A stretch of 64,000 bases of DNA from Rhea pennata (taxonomy: Eukaryota > Chordata > Aves > Rheiformes > Rheidae), in contig NC_084687.1 of the NCBI RefSeq assembly GCF_028389875.1, positions 4,562,157 to 4,626,156 on the forward strand. The letters are read 5' to 3'. Of this stretch, positions 22,801 to 36,792 are shown in pieces (within the stretch, counting starts at the first letter, position 1; each line of letters starts with the position of its first letter). Under the pieces are notes generated by a model. It was not told the DNA's origin. It searched no databases and worked only from the letters and a program-made list of their open reading frames with translations. Position numbers and translations under genes: made by a program.

Positions 22801-25144
22801 GAAAGTCTCAGCAAACAACAGCTGAACGCTGCTCCTTCTTCCAAGTTACCGTTCATAGGCAGAATAGGTCAGCACAAGGGGCAACACTAGTGTGAATCCT
22901 TCCAGAATCCTTCCACCATCCGCCTTCCAGAACCAGGCTTGGGAAAGCAACAGATCTCATGGCTTCAGTTCAGCCTCAGAGAGTAACTCCAGAGAAAAGG
23001 GTTTCAGCCGTACATTCACATATTCATTTCCTCCTAGTCAACTGCATGGCATCAGTTAGATGCCCAGAGCCCTGGAGGAATCCCTCCAACTCACCACCGC
23101 ATGTACGGATGTGACCGCAAAGCAGGAGGTATTCTGCCCTAAGAAGATCACCTTGGTTGTGTGAGGGGTATCGGTTGAAAGGGATAGTGGGAGTCAATGG
23201 TTATTCCTAATTTAGTTCCCCATCTAAGAAGCAAGCACGTACATGTATAATTAATATGCATCCATTTGGAAAGTCCAGCATACTCACATGTAAGGCTCAA
23301 AACAACATCTGCAAGAAAGGGAACCATTACACACAGACAAAGGCAGAATCATGCGATGGTAAAATGAATTCTAGCCACCTGACGGAATATTCTCTTAAAT
23401 AGCCGTGTCACAGCTGACTCTACCAAATTTAGTGGCATTAGCCCTTGGGTGAATTTGGCCCACAAAAAAGTAAGTTAAGTGGAGAGATGCAAGTAATCTT
23501 TGCAAAGTGCCATAAAAATACAACACACTTCATAAACTTGATTTTCAACCAAAAGAAAATAGTAGCAGGGAAAGACTCCAAAGAACTACGAGTAGGAATC
23601 ATTATTCCCACTGCCTGTTACCCAAATCAAAGTGGAGGGAACTGAAAGAATGAGAAAATATTAATTCAAATCCCCTAGCCTTTTCAACCTGTTGATTTCT
23701 TCTCCCCAAAACGATTTCAAGTGTGACCACTAGAGGAAGCTGTGAGACTAGAGAGCACCATTCAGGTTTCAATATTAGAAATCCAAGATAACCACATTTC
23801 TGTTCCTGGTGCTCCAAGAACTGCTGCCTCAGAGTTCAAACACAACTCCAGATTTTTCTTCCATTTTCATATCACCTGTGAAACTGAGCATTAAGTAGCT
23901 CTGAAAGGATCCTGATCACTTAATGAGGATCTTGCTTTTGTGAAGTTATCCACAAAAATGAAAAAGTAAAAAAGGCACTGGCGCATGAACATGGTGTGTC
24001 CTATGAGAGCCATAAATGGTAAGAGGTTCCCTGCATGTGGTCTCACATTTAATTGCTTTAACATTAATAAAAAAACTCAATGCAAACAAATAGCTGTTAC
24101 CAGCTTTACACACCCTAAGCTTTCCGGGAGCTTGCAGTATCACACAAGCAAAGCCTCTGTTCACCCTACTCAAGGCCACAAGGGTGAACACAAAGTAAAG
24201 CAGAGGACAGTGAAGCAAGACTACCAGACTACTATTCACTGAAAATGGCAAACACAGAAGCAGCCAGCACAGGCCCTCCTTTGACCTTACAGATAAGAAA
24301 ATTTAATTCTCTTTCTCCTTTTTGAATAGGTGCAGCATGCATCCCATAAACAGAATAAGAAATGTCACAAGGGAGCAGCGGTAGCGTGTTTGCTATGTAC
24401 ACACAGCTATTTCACAGTGATCTCCTTGTCACTTCTGCCTTCTACATCCTTGTGAGGTAGGGGAGTATTAGCTTCAGTGGAAGAAGGGAGGCACAAGCCA
24501 GGGAACATAATTGTCCAGGAGACATGAAAGTCAGTAGTTTGAATGGTCAAGACCAAGTTTCCCAAATCCAAAGCTAATTTAGAGTCACCTAAATGGGATT
24601 CCCCTGGGACACACTGGGAAGTTCAGCCTCTGCAAGGCCTACAGAGGGGAAACACCAGCAATCAAGCTGTGCTGTCCCAACACTCTGAGCTCCCACCACC
24701 TACAGATCCTCACACCAGCCTCACCCCACTGGAGACCTGTAGCAGCCCCACAGGCCACCCATGCCCACAGGGAGCAGCCGGTGACACCAAGAAAACAAGC
24801 AGTCCAGGCCTCTCCTAACTTCTCCTGGATAGATGAGCAGTCACCCAGCAGCGGCTTCCCTTGCATTTAACCAACCTGCAAACTTCCAATCTGCAAACTT
24901 GGCAGAAAGCCTCTTCTATGCAGGTAGGAAAGGGCCCTGACATCTTGCTCCATGCATACATCAAACATTTCATCCTTTTTTTATTTTCTTCTTTCTAGAG
25001 GAAGAAGGGAATACATATTTTGCATTTCTCAGCTCAGGTAGTGACAAGGCAGGCTCATAGGAAGCTCCTAGAGCACTGCCCCTTGCTGTTATGTCAGGGT
25101 TCCTAATGCTGTCCCAGAGGGTGATACGTAGAGCTTATAAACTC

Positions 25145-25150
25145 TTTATT
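25145..25150 (-). terminator. FRS3: Candidate FRS3 poly(A) signal
   Basis: This is the nearest canonical AATAAA I found on the minus strand downstream of the FRS3 stop, about 2.4 kb away. If used, the FRS3 3' UTR would include the SINE. Other, non-canonical sites are possible. Confidence 0.25.
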
Positions 25151-25365
25151 TAAATAGCTTCCTTAAATACATTTGGTTTTTCTTTTTTTCAAATAAATAA
25201 CTTCTTCTCTCACTTCCCTAAATGAAAACTAGATATAGGGGGATACATTACTTGTCTTTTTTCCTTTAAATAAAGTTATTTGGCATACATATAAAAATAT
25301 ATTATTCAAGTTTCTTTTCAGTTACAAAACACATAATGGTTGGGGTGGAGAAAAGAATGGAAGAC

Positions 25366-25509
25366 AATCATAGAATCATAGAATGGTAAGGTTGGAAGGG
25401 ACCTTTGGAGATCATCTAGTCCAACCCTCAGCGTAGCCTGTATGGGGATTGAACCCGCAACCTTGACATTAGCAGCACCACGCTCTAACTGACTGAGCTA
25501 AACCTAACC
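25366..25509 (-). mobile_element. SINE with tRNA-Ile head and CR1 3' tail
   Basis: Read on the minus strand, the element starts with a near-complete tRNA-Ile-like sequence (about 25434-25508). An A box resembling TTAGCTCAGTCAGTTAGAG and a B box GGTTCAATCC are visible, and the anticodon region contains CTAAT. It continues directly into a CR1 3' end (about 25366-25430) with GGTTGGACTAGATGATCTCC and the terminal ATTCTATGATTCTATG octamer repeats. This is the architecture of TguSINE1, a tRNA-Ile-derived, CR1-mobilised SINE described in songbirds. Flanking CAATCA may be a short target-site duplication. It lies within the probable 3' UTR or downstream flank of FRS3. Confidence 0.85.
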
Positions 25510-27533
25510 CCAATCACAAGGACTTCCCTCCAAAAAAGAAAAATCACTGAATTCTAGCACGTGGAGCACTTTTAACTTACACTGCAATAAACAGTAAGCC
25601 AAGAAATATGTGCTGTGTAGACTCAGGCATGGCATTAGTTATATTTTTATCATTTTTCTTAACTGTACATCACATGTCCTTGCTCCCAGAAAGGTCACAT
25701 TCCAAAATGACACAATAGCACTTCAGAAATCTAGAAATCAAGTTTCTGGACCTCAGAATCAAGTTACAACTGGACAATCAGGTTCTCTCCTCTTTCACCC
25801 CAGAGATTCTCTGACTCTGCAGATGGTAAAACACTAGGAACAAGGAGGACATGGCAAAGCTTGGCAACCTTTCTGCCAGGAGTGGGAGAACTCACAGAGC
25901 ACTGGATCTCTCAAATCGTATTCCAAGGAGGAAGGTGAAGAACACAGACAGCAGAAAGATGGGACTCCAAACGCAGAGTACTTCTGTCTCATAGAAACAT
26001 CTAACAATGGCAAAGAGTAATCCAGGAAGGGATTAGGCTGCAGCATGTCACCAAGTACACAGTGGTGGTGGAACATCCTGCAATGGGAGAGAAGCAGAGA
26101 CCCTACACAGCACCTCACACACAGGCCTGACAGCTCAGCTTGTATTCAGCTCTTATTTCAATAGACAAACCCACATCAGAGGCCATAGATTTATCCAAGA
26201 GCCTAATTTAGCCCTTCCAAGTCTACAGTTGTATGAAACAAAATGCGCGTTCAGTCAAAACACTGATCAAATATTTCACGTGGATTCAACCAGGCACATG
26301 GGTGTTGGCAGCAACTTTGATATGACTCTAAGCTTGGCTGCTTTGCAACTCCGCTCACACTTGCATGTCTCCCGTACGATTTCCCACCCACTCTCCAACA
26401 GTGAGCCTCAGCTAGCAAGTTTGGGATTTGCAGCTGCTCTTTTGCCCCTTTGCAGCACAACAGAGCCACAAACTCTGTTCCGAGATCTGGTCCCCAAAAA
26501 AGGTTATGAGCCACTGAGAGGAAGTGTTTCATATTGGCACCAGCTTTCACAATTATCAATGCAATACAAAAGGGCATTAAATGAATAAATAAATAAATAT
26601 AGAGTAAACAAATAAATAAAACAACAAAATCAACAGCACTTCTGAACAGTCACCAAAAAGTATCTTAAAAAAACAAAACAGGTAACATACAGTTTAAGGT
26701 ATCTAAACTAAGCCTCAAACTTCTCTCAAATTTGCAGTCCTCCCATCCACTTTTTCAGCAAGCCCCCCTCAGGAAACCAGGTTTATGTTATCACATAAAC
26801 CTGTGCCCATGTCTGTCTGTCCTCCTCTGTTAATTTCTGGAGATGCCCAATTCCAATCAAATTTGAGAAAGGCACAGAAGAATCACAGACTTCTATGGGT
26901 TTCAGGAAAATAGGCAACAGAGCAGGGGGGAGAAAGTAGCAGCAACTGGAGAGGGAGAAAGACTGCACCATAAGCTCCCATGTCATCAGCGATCAGAAAA
27001 AAAACAGACTTTGGAATGATCCCACTACAGAGGGTACTTCCCTTGGAGCTCACCAGGAGTCACAAGGCATGAAAATCCCCAAGAAACGGGCTCAATTTAC
27101 AGTCAAGCTCTTAAAGCAACTTGCTTTTAGGAACACTCCGCCACCATGCTACTGCCTTGCCTGTATAGCCAGGCTGTTGGCACCAAGGAGCTGTCAGAAA
27201 AGCAGATTTAACCCTATTTAAGGTTGTATCCACACAGTGCCAGTTCTCATGCTGGCACCTTCTGCCCCTCTCTCCAGAAAGAAAAATTTAACCCTCAAAT
27301 AATGTCTTCAAAGATCCCACAAGGCTTTAAAAACAAACTACACAGGGAGAGTGGAGAGGGGAAGACTGGCAAATAGACTAGCCTTAACATCAGCTGTAGG
27401 AGCCACCCCGTGACACGAGGCAATGGGGTAAACAGGAAAGCAGAAGGCAAGGGCAAATGGATGTCACACCGGGCAATACACTGAAGGGCAGATACCGAAG
27501 CTACAACACTGTGCTTGCACTTGGCATTCCCCC

Positions 27534-30500
27534 TTACAGAGGCAGGTCAGTGCTGTTATGTCGAGTTTTCCTTGAAGTCCCATCATCTCTTGGCAGGGCC
27601 CTTTGCAAGTTGGACATGGCTGCTGTCTTTTTTAGGTCAATGACCGCATAGGAGTCCGTCCGGTGGGCTTCATGGGTGGCAAGAGGTGGGGCGTGGGGGA
27701 CCGGCGACTTCTGATGTCCCTTGTGCGGCTCAGCCTCCAGCTCCACCTGGATGTAGTTGAGCTGCCGTGGTTGCTCTGGACAGGGCCGGGGGAAGTCAAA
27801 GTTGAAGACGCTGGACATGCAGTTGCGACGAGGTTTTGGCAAGAAGCCGCTGCGCCGCAGGCCACTGCCCCCATACAGTGCAGTGTTTTCCGAGTTCATG
27901 TAGTTCTGCAAAGGATCGTCTTCACTAGCCTCAGGGTAGCCGTTGGGGGAAGGTGTCAGCCCATCCCCAGTGTCTGTGACCTCCTCCCCTCGTTGGAGTG
28001 GCTGGCACTCCCACACTGGAGGCAGCGATGGCAAGTTCTCATAGTGCAGCAAAGCCGTTCTGCGATGGGAGCAGCCAGATAAGCCCAGGTCCTCCCGGGT
28101 GAGTTTCAAGCGCCCACCTCGGTGAAGAGATGTGCTGCTGGGGGGCAGCAAGCCATTGACATTCTCGTAGACGCACTGGGGTGAAGCACACTCATCCTCA
28201 CATTCGTTGTTGTTGTTGGGGGCACAGAAGTACGTCCTGCACTCCCGGTGGTGCTGACAGATGCTATCTCGTTTCACTGTGTGCCTGTAGGTGGATGTGG
28301 GACCTAACACAAACTTAACCTCCCCTGGTTGCAGAAAAACCTGGGGATTGCGGTCTTCTAGAGAGCAGCTGTGGATCCTGTGGGGGAAAGGAGGGTGGAC
28401 TTCAGGCAAGGAGTGCATACAATGTCGGCCCCTCAGCTCCTGATCACCACTGGCTGTGTTCACGTAGGTATGGGACTGCAAGGAGAGAAGCAGAGGGACA
28501 GTGAAAGAAGAAGAGATGAGACGAGAACACAGCAGGTGTCAGCAGCTGAGAAAACAACAGGAAAGGGAAGGACTTGGGTGGCTGATGGAGCAGGAAGAGA
28601 GTAAAGCATTTCAGAACTTGAGAAGATTTTGGGAAGCAAGAAGTCATTGGTGAATTTGTGGACTGAAGCAGAGACAAAAGGGAGTTCAACTGTAGAAGAT
28701 TCAGATCATCTGTTTCACGCTAGATACATATATGTGGGACAGAACAAAAAGCAAAGCCACTAGCAAAATGCTTTACTGAGCAGTTTACACTGCAGATATT
28801 GCTGACCACAGGATTATGTAGGGCAAATCTTAAAACTCTAAAACCAAGAAAAGATATCTGAACATCAAAAATAAAATGAAGAGTATGCATCTGCATATAA
28901 ATCCAGAGTTGTAGTAACTGATAGACAGGGCAACATGACTCGGAGTCATGTCGAAAATTAAGCGTTGCTGTTGCATAATTGCCAAGACAGTATCAGTGGA
29001 TTAAGGAAGCCAAGTCAGTTCATCTCAATAGAGTGTTTGTTCCAATCAAGCATGGTAGAGCAGAAGCCTCTAGGACCAAAATAAAGCAAAAGAAACAACA
29101 GATGATGAGGTGTGAGGATCCCCTGAGCTTTGCTGTAGTAAGGAAAGCCTAGAATTGCACAGGACTGGAAGAGAAACATGCTTGCTGTTCATTGCTCACA
29201 ATAACAGAATCTAAGAGATCCAGGTTTACCTGCTCATCAGGCCCAATGAGGGCATGAGTAGAGTCTTCACCCACAGAAGAATGCCTCAGGCTGCTCACAG
29301 AGGGGGGGCGAGCTGTAGAATAAGATAGGGTTTCTCCAGGGAAGCTGTGAAATCCATTGGGAAATCCTGGGACAGTGTACCCCAGACCTGGAAGGGAATT
29401 GAGATAGATAATCATTAGAACATTGATTTGATACAAAATACAGAGTTGGCTGTATTTTCACAATGAGCTGGTCTCTTAAATGCATCTTGAAAGGCAGAAT
29501 CAGCTAGTCTGGAAAAGACTTCTACCATGAGGCTCATAGTATACATACAAGGGCGAGGCTCTCTTCTTTTGTCACTCCTAATAGAGGCAGGAATTGAACA
29601 AACCTTAATTCTCCCAAACGTGTTTTCCTTTAGGAACCACCTGACCCTCAAAGGAGCTATTTAAAAAGGTCATTTGGCAGAGGTCCAGATGAAAACCAAC
29701 TGAAGGCTGACAACTTGCTTATCTATTGGAAGGCTTTTTTTTTTTTTTGCCATTTCCTTGGAAACAAAGTATCACATCACAAACAAGTGGGGGCCTTAAA
29801 ATAAACATGCTGGATGGGACATACACAGATGCAAAGAGACAGTTCAGCAGCAAGCCAGTACATGGGAGAAAGCCCATGGGCTGGAAAGGACAGTTTTCAC
29901 ACAAGCAATTCCAGGCATTGCTCAAGTCTCTGCATTCCCCCTCTTCTCCTCAGATATCAAAGAAGCCTTACTGTTAGGCGCCTGGGGAGTCCGGGAAAGC
30001 TCCCGCTCTGTTGGGTGGCTGTTCCTGGTGATGACAACAGGCTCTTCCACAACGTTGATACTATTACATTGCATCAGGTCCTGAAGCAAATTAAAGATCT
30101 CCTCTGCTCTGGAACACTTAAATGCAAAAATCCCTGCACAGTAATGAAGAGTTGGGTCAGAAGAGCAAAAAAGCAAGCCTGCTTTAACAAGAGTATAATT
30201 CTAGGCTATAAATAAACAAGCATGATTGATTTTAGCGCATTTAACGCAATCAACCCTTGCAACTCACAGCCACAGGAGAACAACTAACAGCTCAGTGGAT
30301 TAATGAAAGATCAGACATTTCAATGAGTTGTGAGAATGTTCATCCTTCCATTGGATGGGATAAAAAATTGTTAGGAGGATGTAAATCCTCCTGCTTTAAG
30401 TCATAAACTGAACAGACAGACAAGCAGGAGAAGAGTCTCCCTTTTCCTATGCAATGACTTGGTAGAAAGTGTCTTGCATCCTTCTTTAAGGCCCATGGCA

Positions 30501-33282
30501 CTAGCCACTAACTGAAAAAGGACACTGAAGAGAGCTGCTGGGACCTGGTAAGGCAGTTCCTAGACTCCTTAAAACACCTTGACAAATCATAAGACAATAT
30601 TTTGTAAGGCACTTTCTATATTCAATTGCATCCTGATGTGACATTTCTGCATAGCATAACCTATTGTTGCAGCAAAGCAAATATGATGCCAGGACTACCA
30701 CCTGAAAAAATGGTGCACTACCAGCAGAAAAACAGCACTTCAATTATCTTAAGGGACAAGCTAGCTGGTTGTGCTCCACTTCTAATCTTCTATTTTAACT
30801 CACTTGGCACCCAGACCAATTCCCACCGCCAGTGGAAAGTCTTTCCAGTGACCGACGGGAGCTGAATGGGGCCTTGTGGAGTGTTAACCAGAGGGAGAGA
30901 CAAGAGCACCATATTTCAAAAAAAATGTGTCAAATTAAATAGTGGCTCCTCAGCTGAGCAGCCCAAACCAGACCTGGTGCGTGCAGAGCCAACCAATCCC
31001 AAGCTGGCACGCACACACACGCACAAGAGCCATAGCAACAAGAACAGCATGGCAACAACAGCTTCTACCCCAAAGAAAAATGTTTAAAATACTCTGGCCA
31101 CAATATAGCTGTATCTGCCTTATTTAAGATGAGGAGCTGCAGCAGGAACAAATTCTCCTAATAAAATTAACTGAGCAGAAAGAATTCCTACAAGGAAAGG
31201 AGGAAACTAATCAATATAACAGTGGCATCCATCCGAATTTTGTCTGCGTTAAGACTGATGAGTTAGCATGTGTCTGCTGAAAGATTTTTTAATATATGAA
31301 GAACAAATAGCTCTGCTTCATCATCACTATCTGGATCTACACAAAAAAAAAAACAGGCAGAATTCTAATTACTCATCTGCATTCTGTAAAGGCAAAACAG
31401 ACAACCAAAGACAAGCAATTCCCATTGCTAGCAACTGAGAAGCATACAATTCAGGAGAGGAAAACCCCACTTACATAAATATTAAAAAGGAGCATACGGC
31501 ATTACAGATTTGCGCAGTACTTCACACAGATACTGAACAGTCATGTGCTGCCCTTCTGGATATGAAGAAGTTTACAAACACATTAGTAGAATGAAAAAAC
31601 ACAAACTTTTTTTCCATTGGTCCCATGTGCCAAGAAAATGCTCAGTTTTTTAAAAGCAAGAGAGAGAGACTGGTAAAGGAACTTATAGGCACCATAGTAA
31701 AATTGGAGTTTATTCCCAGCTCTGCTGATGATTTGGCATGTACTCCAGGGTGAGTCACTTCCCTTCTCTATACACAGGATCCCCATGCACAAGATCTGTA
31801 AAATATAATGACTCCTTTGCCCCCATGTTACAAATTGCTGCCAAACAGTAAATACAAAACATTAAGTAGAACTAGTACTAACAAAGGCAGAGAATGCACT
31901 GAGAAATACAAGAATATTTATACTACTACTGCTATTGATGTGGATTTGGAAGCTCTGTGAAATTAGCAAATCCTCAAAGAAACCTGAAAAGATGCAGATC
32001 ATGCTCTTTTACTTTCTCCCTAGAGTTGAAAGATGCTTAATAAAGCTTTAGTCTTGCAAAAAGCACTTTCTAGCTCCTAGAAGGACACCTCCAGAAACCC
32101 CTCCTACTACAGGTAAACATGGTTAGCTCCAAAGCACAGAGCTGACAGCATAACTAACATCCTGTCCAACACAAAGTATGCCTCCTCCAGTTAAAACTTC
32201 AGCTGCACCACTTACCTTATGTTGTACCAATTACTTTATGAGAGCCAATGCACTAGCGAACTGAGACCACTAGATTTAAGGCTATATATGTCCTGAGCCG
32301 CAATATTGCTAGCATTAGTGTTTTAATTGGGAGTATTAAGTGTATGCATAGGCACATTCCAGTATTCTGGGGGAAGAGAGGCTGCAGACAAACATGTTGA
32401 TTTGTTAGATGCAAGAACTCGGGAAGACATAAGCGTTGACTCACTTGAGCTTACTGGGAATAGAAACTTCAGAGCGCCTTCCTCCAGGAAACACAACACT
32501 CACCCTGCCCTGTCTGGCAGCGACGTCCGCTCTCAAAGGAGAACAGGTTGGAATCATAGCCATAGCGGCGCAAGCAGAGGTAGGGCCACCTGACAGCATC
32601 TCGCTTGTGAGTGTGCAAGATGAGCTCAGTCTGCGTCAGTTCCATAATCCCAGATCCCAGCTCGTTACCTTCATCATCCACATTCGTTACCTGCAGAGGT
32701 GGCACGGCTTGCATCAGGAAAATCTGTGTACTTGTACCCAAAGAAGTGCTACAGGTTTAGGCCCACCACCAAAGATATTTTAATTCCCATGGACTTCCCT
32801 TTCATTTACTAAGATGCATTTTTTTCAGTTGAGAGCATGAATTCATTGTTGGCAGAAGGCGCCAAGTTGGCAGCCTTGGAGACTGTATGCTTGGCAGTTC
32901 AGCTGATGTCTCAACACAAACACTGGAAGATAGCCCTGAGCAATAAGAGATTTCTCTCCAATTCTCCATTTCCTTGCTAAGGGAGAATCTCAGTGGAGAA
33001 GTACTATCTGAGTCCTATTTTTCAAGCAAGGTTTCTTAATTAAAAAACAAAAAAAACCAACAAAAACATATCTGTAAATCTCATCACATGAAAGAATTCA
33101 TGTGAAAGAGCAGGGGTTTTCTTTGCTTTCCTGCCTGGCACCCAACCCAAGCTGATGTTTCCTAGTAGTTGTTGATGTTACAGATTCCCCTCTGACGATG
33201 AAAGTCCAATCTGTACCTTAAATTTGGTGGGATGGTTGTCTAGGATGCTATCCCTGCACAGACAACTGCAGCAGCTCCCCAT
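27534..33282 (-). CDS. FRS3: Fibroblast growth factor receptor substrate 3 (SNT-2 adaptor)
   Basis: Membrane-anchored docking protein that links FGF and neurotrophin receptors to GRB2 and SHP2. Five minus-strand coding exons: 33217-33282, 32504-32690, 29972-30133, 29230-29387 and 27534-28475. They total 1515 nt, or 504 aa (human about 492), in consistent phase. The N-terminus MGSCCSCL carries the myristoylation Gly2 and following cysteines. An IRS-type PTB domain covers about residues 13-115 (TNVDDEGNELGSGIMEL, then WPYLCLRRYGYDSNLFSF and GIFAFKCSRAEEIFNLL). The large last exon holds four GRB2-type YxN sites, Y195 (YVN), Y294 (YEN), Y336 (YEN) and Y383 (YMN). It also has two SHP2-type sites, Y432 (YIQV) and Y467 (YAVI), the same set as FRS2/FRS3 of mammals. 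A 5' UTR piece (to 33305) precedes the ATG behind an AG acceptor, so at least one upstream non-coding exon exists. Confidence 0.96.
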
Positions 33283-33305
33283 GATGCCAGCATAAGAGGT
33301 AATCC

Positions 33306-36300
33306 CTGGGAGAGGACACAAAACAGAGAACAATCACATCTTCAAACCATCTCCTCCATTCTCTCAGAACACACAGCATTTATATACCCTTCTTAATCAC
33401 CCTGCACATGAACCGGAGTGTTTGAATCTCAACTGGTTTTTTTGTTTGTTTGTTTGAAAACTCTTCTGTGTGTTACTCAATCGATAGATATCATATATTA
33501 TAAGGCTGATTAAGAATAACAGCTCTCTGGTGCTACTTTATTCACTTTTTCATTAATCTGCAACATAGCCTAAAAGATTCCATTTCACCCCTTACAGGAG
33601 AGCTGTACTAACAAACAGGTAAAGCATGAAACTACCCAAAGCACCTCTGTGGGGTCTGAACAAAGTTAGTAACTTTTAATCTCATTTGGTTCTTACCATT
33701 AGGCAATTGTTTGATCTTTTTGGAGAAGTGGGAAGAAATCCCACTACTGTCCCTCTATCTTCCTCAGGACTTCATAGTAACCAGGCGTTGCAGTCACCTA
33801 GAACATGAGGGAAACTGTCCCATCTTCTACCTGACACGGAGAATAGAATTAAACAGATCAATAGACAAAACACAGAGAATAATAATAGAAATTTGGAGGA
33901 GGGGTGTCACTGAATTTCCCTCAAATATCACACAGAAGGAAAGTGCATTTTTTTAAAAATTAACTCCCTGCATTTAAATGAGCATAGAAAATAATTCTGC
34001 ACAGACCACTCCTAAAACACAGCACATTTAACACAGACACCAGGTATGCACACTTGCACTGATATTGAAGGCTAGTGAAAATTATCCTTCATCACTATCT
34101 GTGCCAATTTTCTAGCAAATATATGTCATTAAGAACTCACATAGGTCTTGCATAGACACTCACAGGTCTTGAAACCATTTGCATCCCAATGGGCAAAGTC
34201 TACAAAGTATGTTAAAAAATACAACTTCTGAAAAACACAGTCTATAGCCAAAAAGAACTAAAAACAAGAGACATTTTACTTCTTAACTTTGAGATCCTGT
34301 TGAGGAAGGCAGTTTATCAGAGCTACTGTAACACAAACAGAATATTGAATGGCAGATGGCTTTAAAGATGTGGGGAATCACACACATCTGCTGCTTAGGA
34401 ATGTGAAGACATCTTCATTAGATGGAAGGTCCTTAAGGGTCAGAGAACAAGCAGCCTTAAAAGCAAATGAACACAACAGCTGTTGTATGTTGAACTGTGA
34501 AAAGGAGCAAATGCCAGAAAACAAAAAGATGCAGCTATCTAGTGTTTTTCAGAGAGTGCAAGCACGCAGGAGTTACAAACACTAGTAGTAAGAAAAATTG
34601 GCATCTCTGATGCAACCTTAACAAACTTCGCATCAACTCCAGGGCGCTAGAATCAGCAGCAGATAATACAACAGGATGCCATGCTTTATTTGGCAAGAAC
34701 AGCTAATGATATCTCCGTCTGAGGCCTGAGAGAATAAAGCCATATGGATAACCAGCCTGGCACTACAACAGTAAGTAAAATGAAAAGGCTATTGGAAGTC
34801 TCTCACTCTGGCACGCCAGAGTCTGCCTCACCAGTCGCTCCAAATTAAACAATGGATCATGGAGTTGTATCTGCAGACACACACATTACAGAAACTGCCA
34901 TCAGACTTCCAGACAGCGCGCCGTGTAACTGTACAGCATCACGAAGGGATGGGGCAGAGCTGGCAGTGAGCTGACCGATGGATCCCATTTCATTTTTTGC
35001 ACCAAAACACAATCTAAATTATCTTCCATGGCAATTTCGTATCACTTTGACCCCTGAAGAATTCCCAACTCTGTCCTAGTCCTTTAGAGTCCTCCAGAAC
35101 CTGACAACTTCCTTTTGAGCAAGTTGGAGGAGCACTGTCCCGTATCGGTTGGCCACCCGCCTTTTCGCGCACACCAGTTATCCCAACCATAATAACGCTA
35201 CACATTCCCTGTTCAAAACGGCATCCTGTTCAAATTGTCCTATTTGGTTTTTCTACACTCAGTACTCCCAGCTGACTTTACAGACTTTGATCAATAATTC
35301 AGCAAGAGATTCCTCTCTGTTTCATCTAATCTGGTCACTAGGGTCCCTGGTCTCCACAGTTTCCGTCTTTCCATTCCTACCTAATCAATTCCCTTGGTAA
35401 AAAACATCTTGCAGAAAACATCTTACCTTTGCCCCCTTCTCATTTGTTTATTTCTCTCTCTCTCTGGTGCTTCCTTTATCCCTCATCTCTCTAACAGGTG
35501 AAGCATTTAGGAAGCAGTGCTGTGGCCTACGCTGAATTGCTATTACAGATAGAACTGAACAAGTAAGAAAAAACATAGCGAGATCCCCAAGGACTCCCTT
35601 GGTACTTCCAGCTGCTCCTCACTCTTGAATTATTTTAGCCACATCCCTTCCATACAAATATCAAGAGTCTCAGAACTCCAGTCCCTTGCTCAGCGCTTTC
35701 AACACACACCTTTCTGATGGCTGTGTTCGCAACATCAAAGCCTTTACTACTTGAACCAAATGTACTAGCAGCACCATACGCGTCTCTGAAAGCAAGAGCA
35801 CATGCCTCCCTAGATCAGCAGTCTCATTCCTCTCCGCTGTCTCCCAAGCTACAAGGACCCAAACCTAACTCCTCCTAGAAGTCTTCACACCCCTCCTCAG
35901 CCCACTCTACAAACCAGAGCTCACCTCTTCCTATTTCATAGCCAGGTTGCTCACTCTCTTTGCAAATCTTCTATGGAGATGCCCTCCACCCCACCAAGCC
36001 CACAGAAGACCCTTCCATGTCTCCAAGCTCAATTATCCTAAAACCTAGCAATGCAGAAGAGGGTCTGTCCAGTCTCAGGTGATCCTGGCACCTGGTCCAA
36101 GCACCCCAGTCCCGCTGACACTGTGAGCAAAGCGCACCGGGGGGGGGGGGGGCAAACCCACACTGACAGCATTGGACAAGGATACTTGGCGAGCAAATGC
36201 ATTTGGCTCCCCACAAGCACCCTCCTGATGTCCAGTATCAACAGACCCACTGCCCCCTTCACCAACCATCAATATGGGGGGAGGAGGAAAGGGGCTGCAA

Positions 36301-36780
36301 GCACACCCCGTCCCGCTGCAGGAGGGCATCTCCGGGGCAAGAGGGGCTGCGGCAAAGGAGGAGAGGGCGCAGGAGGTGGGGGCGAGGAAGGGGCCCACAC
36401 AGCCCATGGACGGGCAGTGCGAAGGGGCAGCAGGATGGGGCCAAGTACTGGGGAGGAGACGGGGAGGGGGGCACGGGGCACGTGAGGGAGAGACGGGGCA
36501 ACCAGGGGAGCGCAAGGGGCAACTGGGGCATACAGGGGGCTGGGCAAGGGGGAGAGCAGGGGCGGGAAGGGGGCAACGGGGGGGAAGGGGCAGCAGTGGA
36601 AAGGGGGGTGCGCAAGGAGGCTATGCGGGGCGAAGGGGCGCGCAGGGGGGCAACCGGAGGGGCGCGGGGGGAAGTGGCGATGGGGCGGGGGGCGATGGGG
36701 CGGGGGGCCTGGGGAAGACGTGAGCGGGGCCGGGGCCGGGGCCGGGGCCCGGGGGGGGGGGCAGGCCCGGCGGCCCGGGC
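33306..36780 (-). other. FRS3: FRS3 first intron, no exon recognised
   Basis: Lies between the inferred non-coding first exon and the ATG exon. Base composition changes from AT-rich to very GC-rich near 36.0-36.3 kb, and a poly(G) run lies near 36.14 kb. No coding motif was seen. Confidence 0.45.
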
Positions 36781-36792
36781 CGCGGTCGGTAC

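Larger units (their letters stand above)
18250..25360. other. Long non-coding interval between PGC and FRS3
   Basis: About 7 kb with no supported exon on either strand. Open frames are short and lack family motifs. It contains a 29-base T run (19782-19810) and a short A run near 22.37 kb. A possible very degraded CR1 tail lies near 18.29-18.35 kb. I see no RNA gene. Confidence 0.55.

Noticed and set aside
25434-25508. Functional tRNA-Ile gene
   Set aside because: Fused to a CR1 tail, anticodon arm altered and the acceptor stem not closed; it is the head of a SINE.
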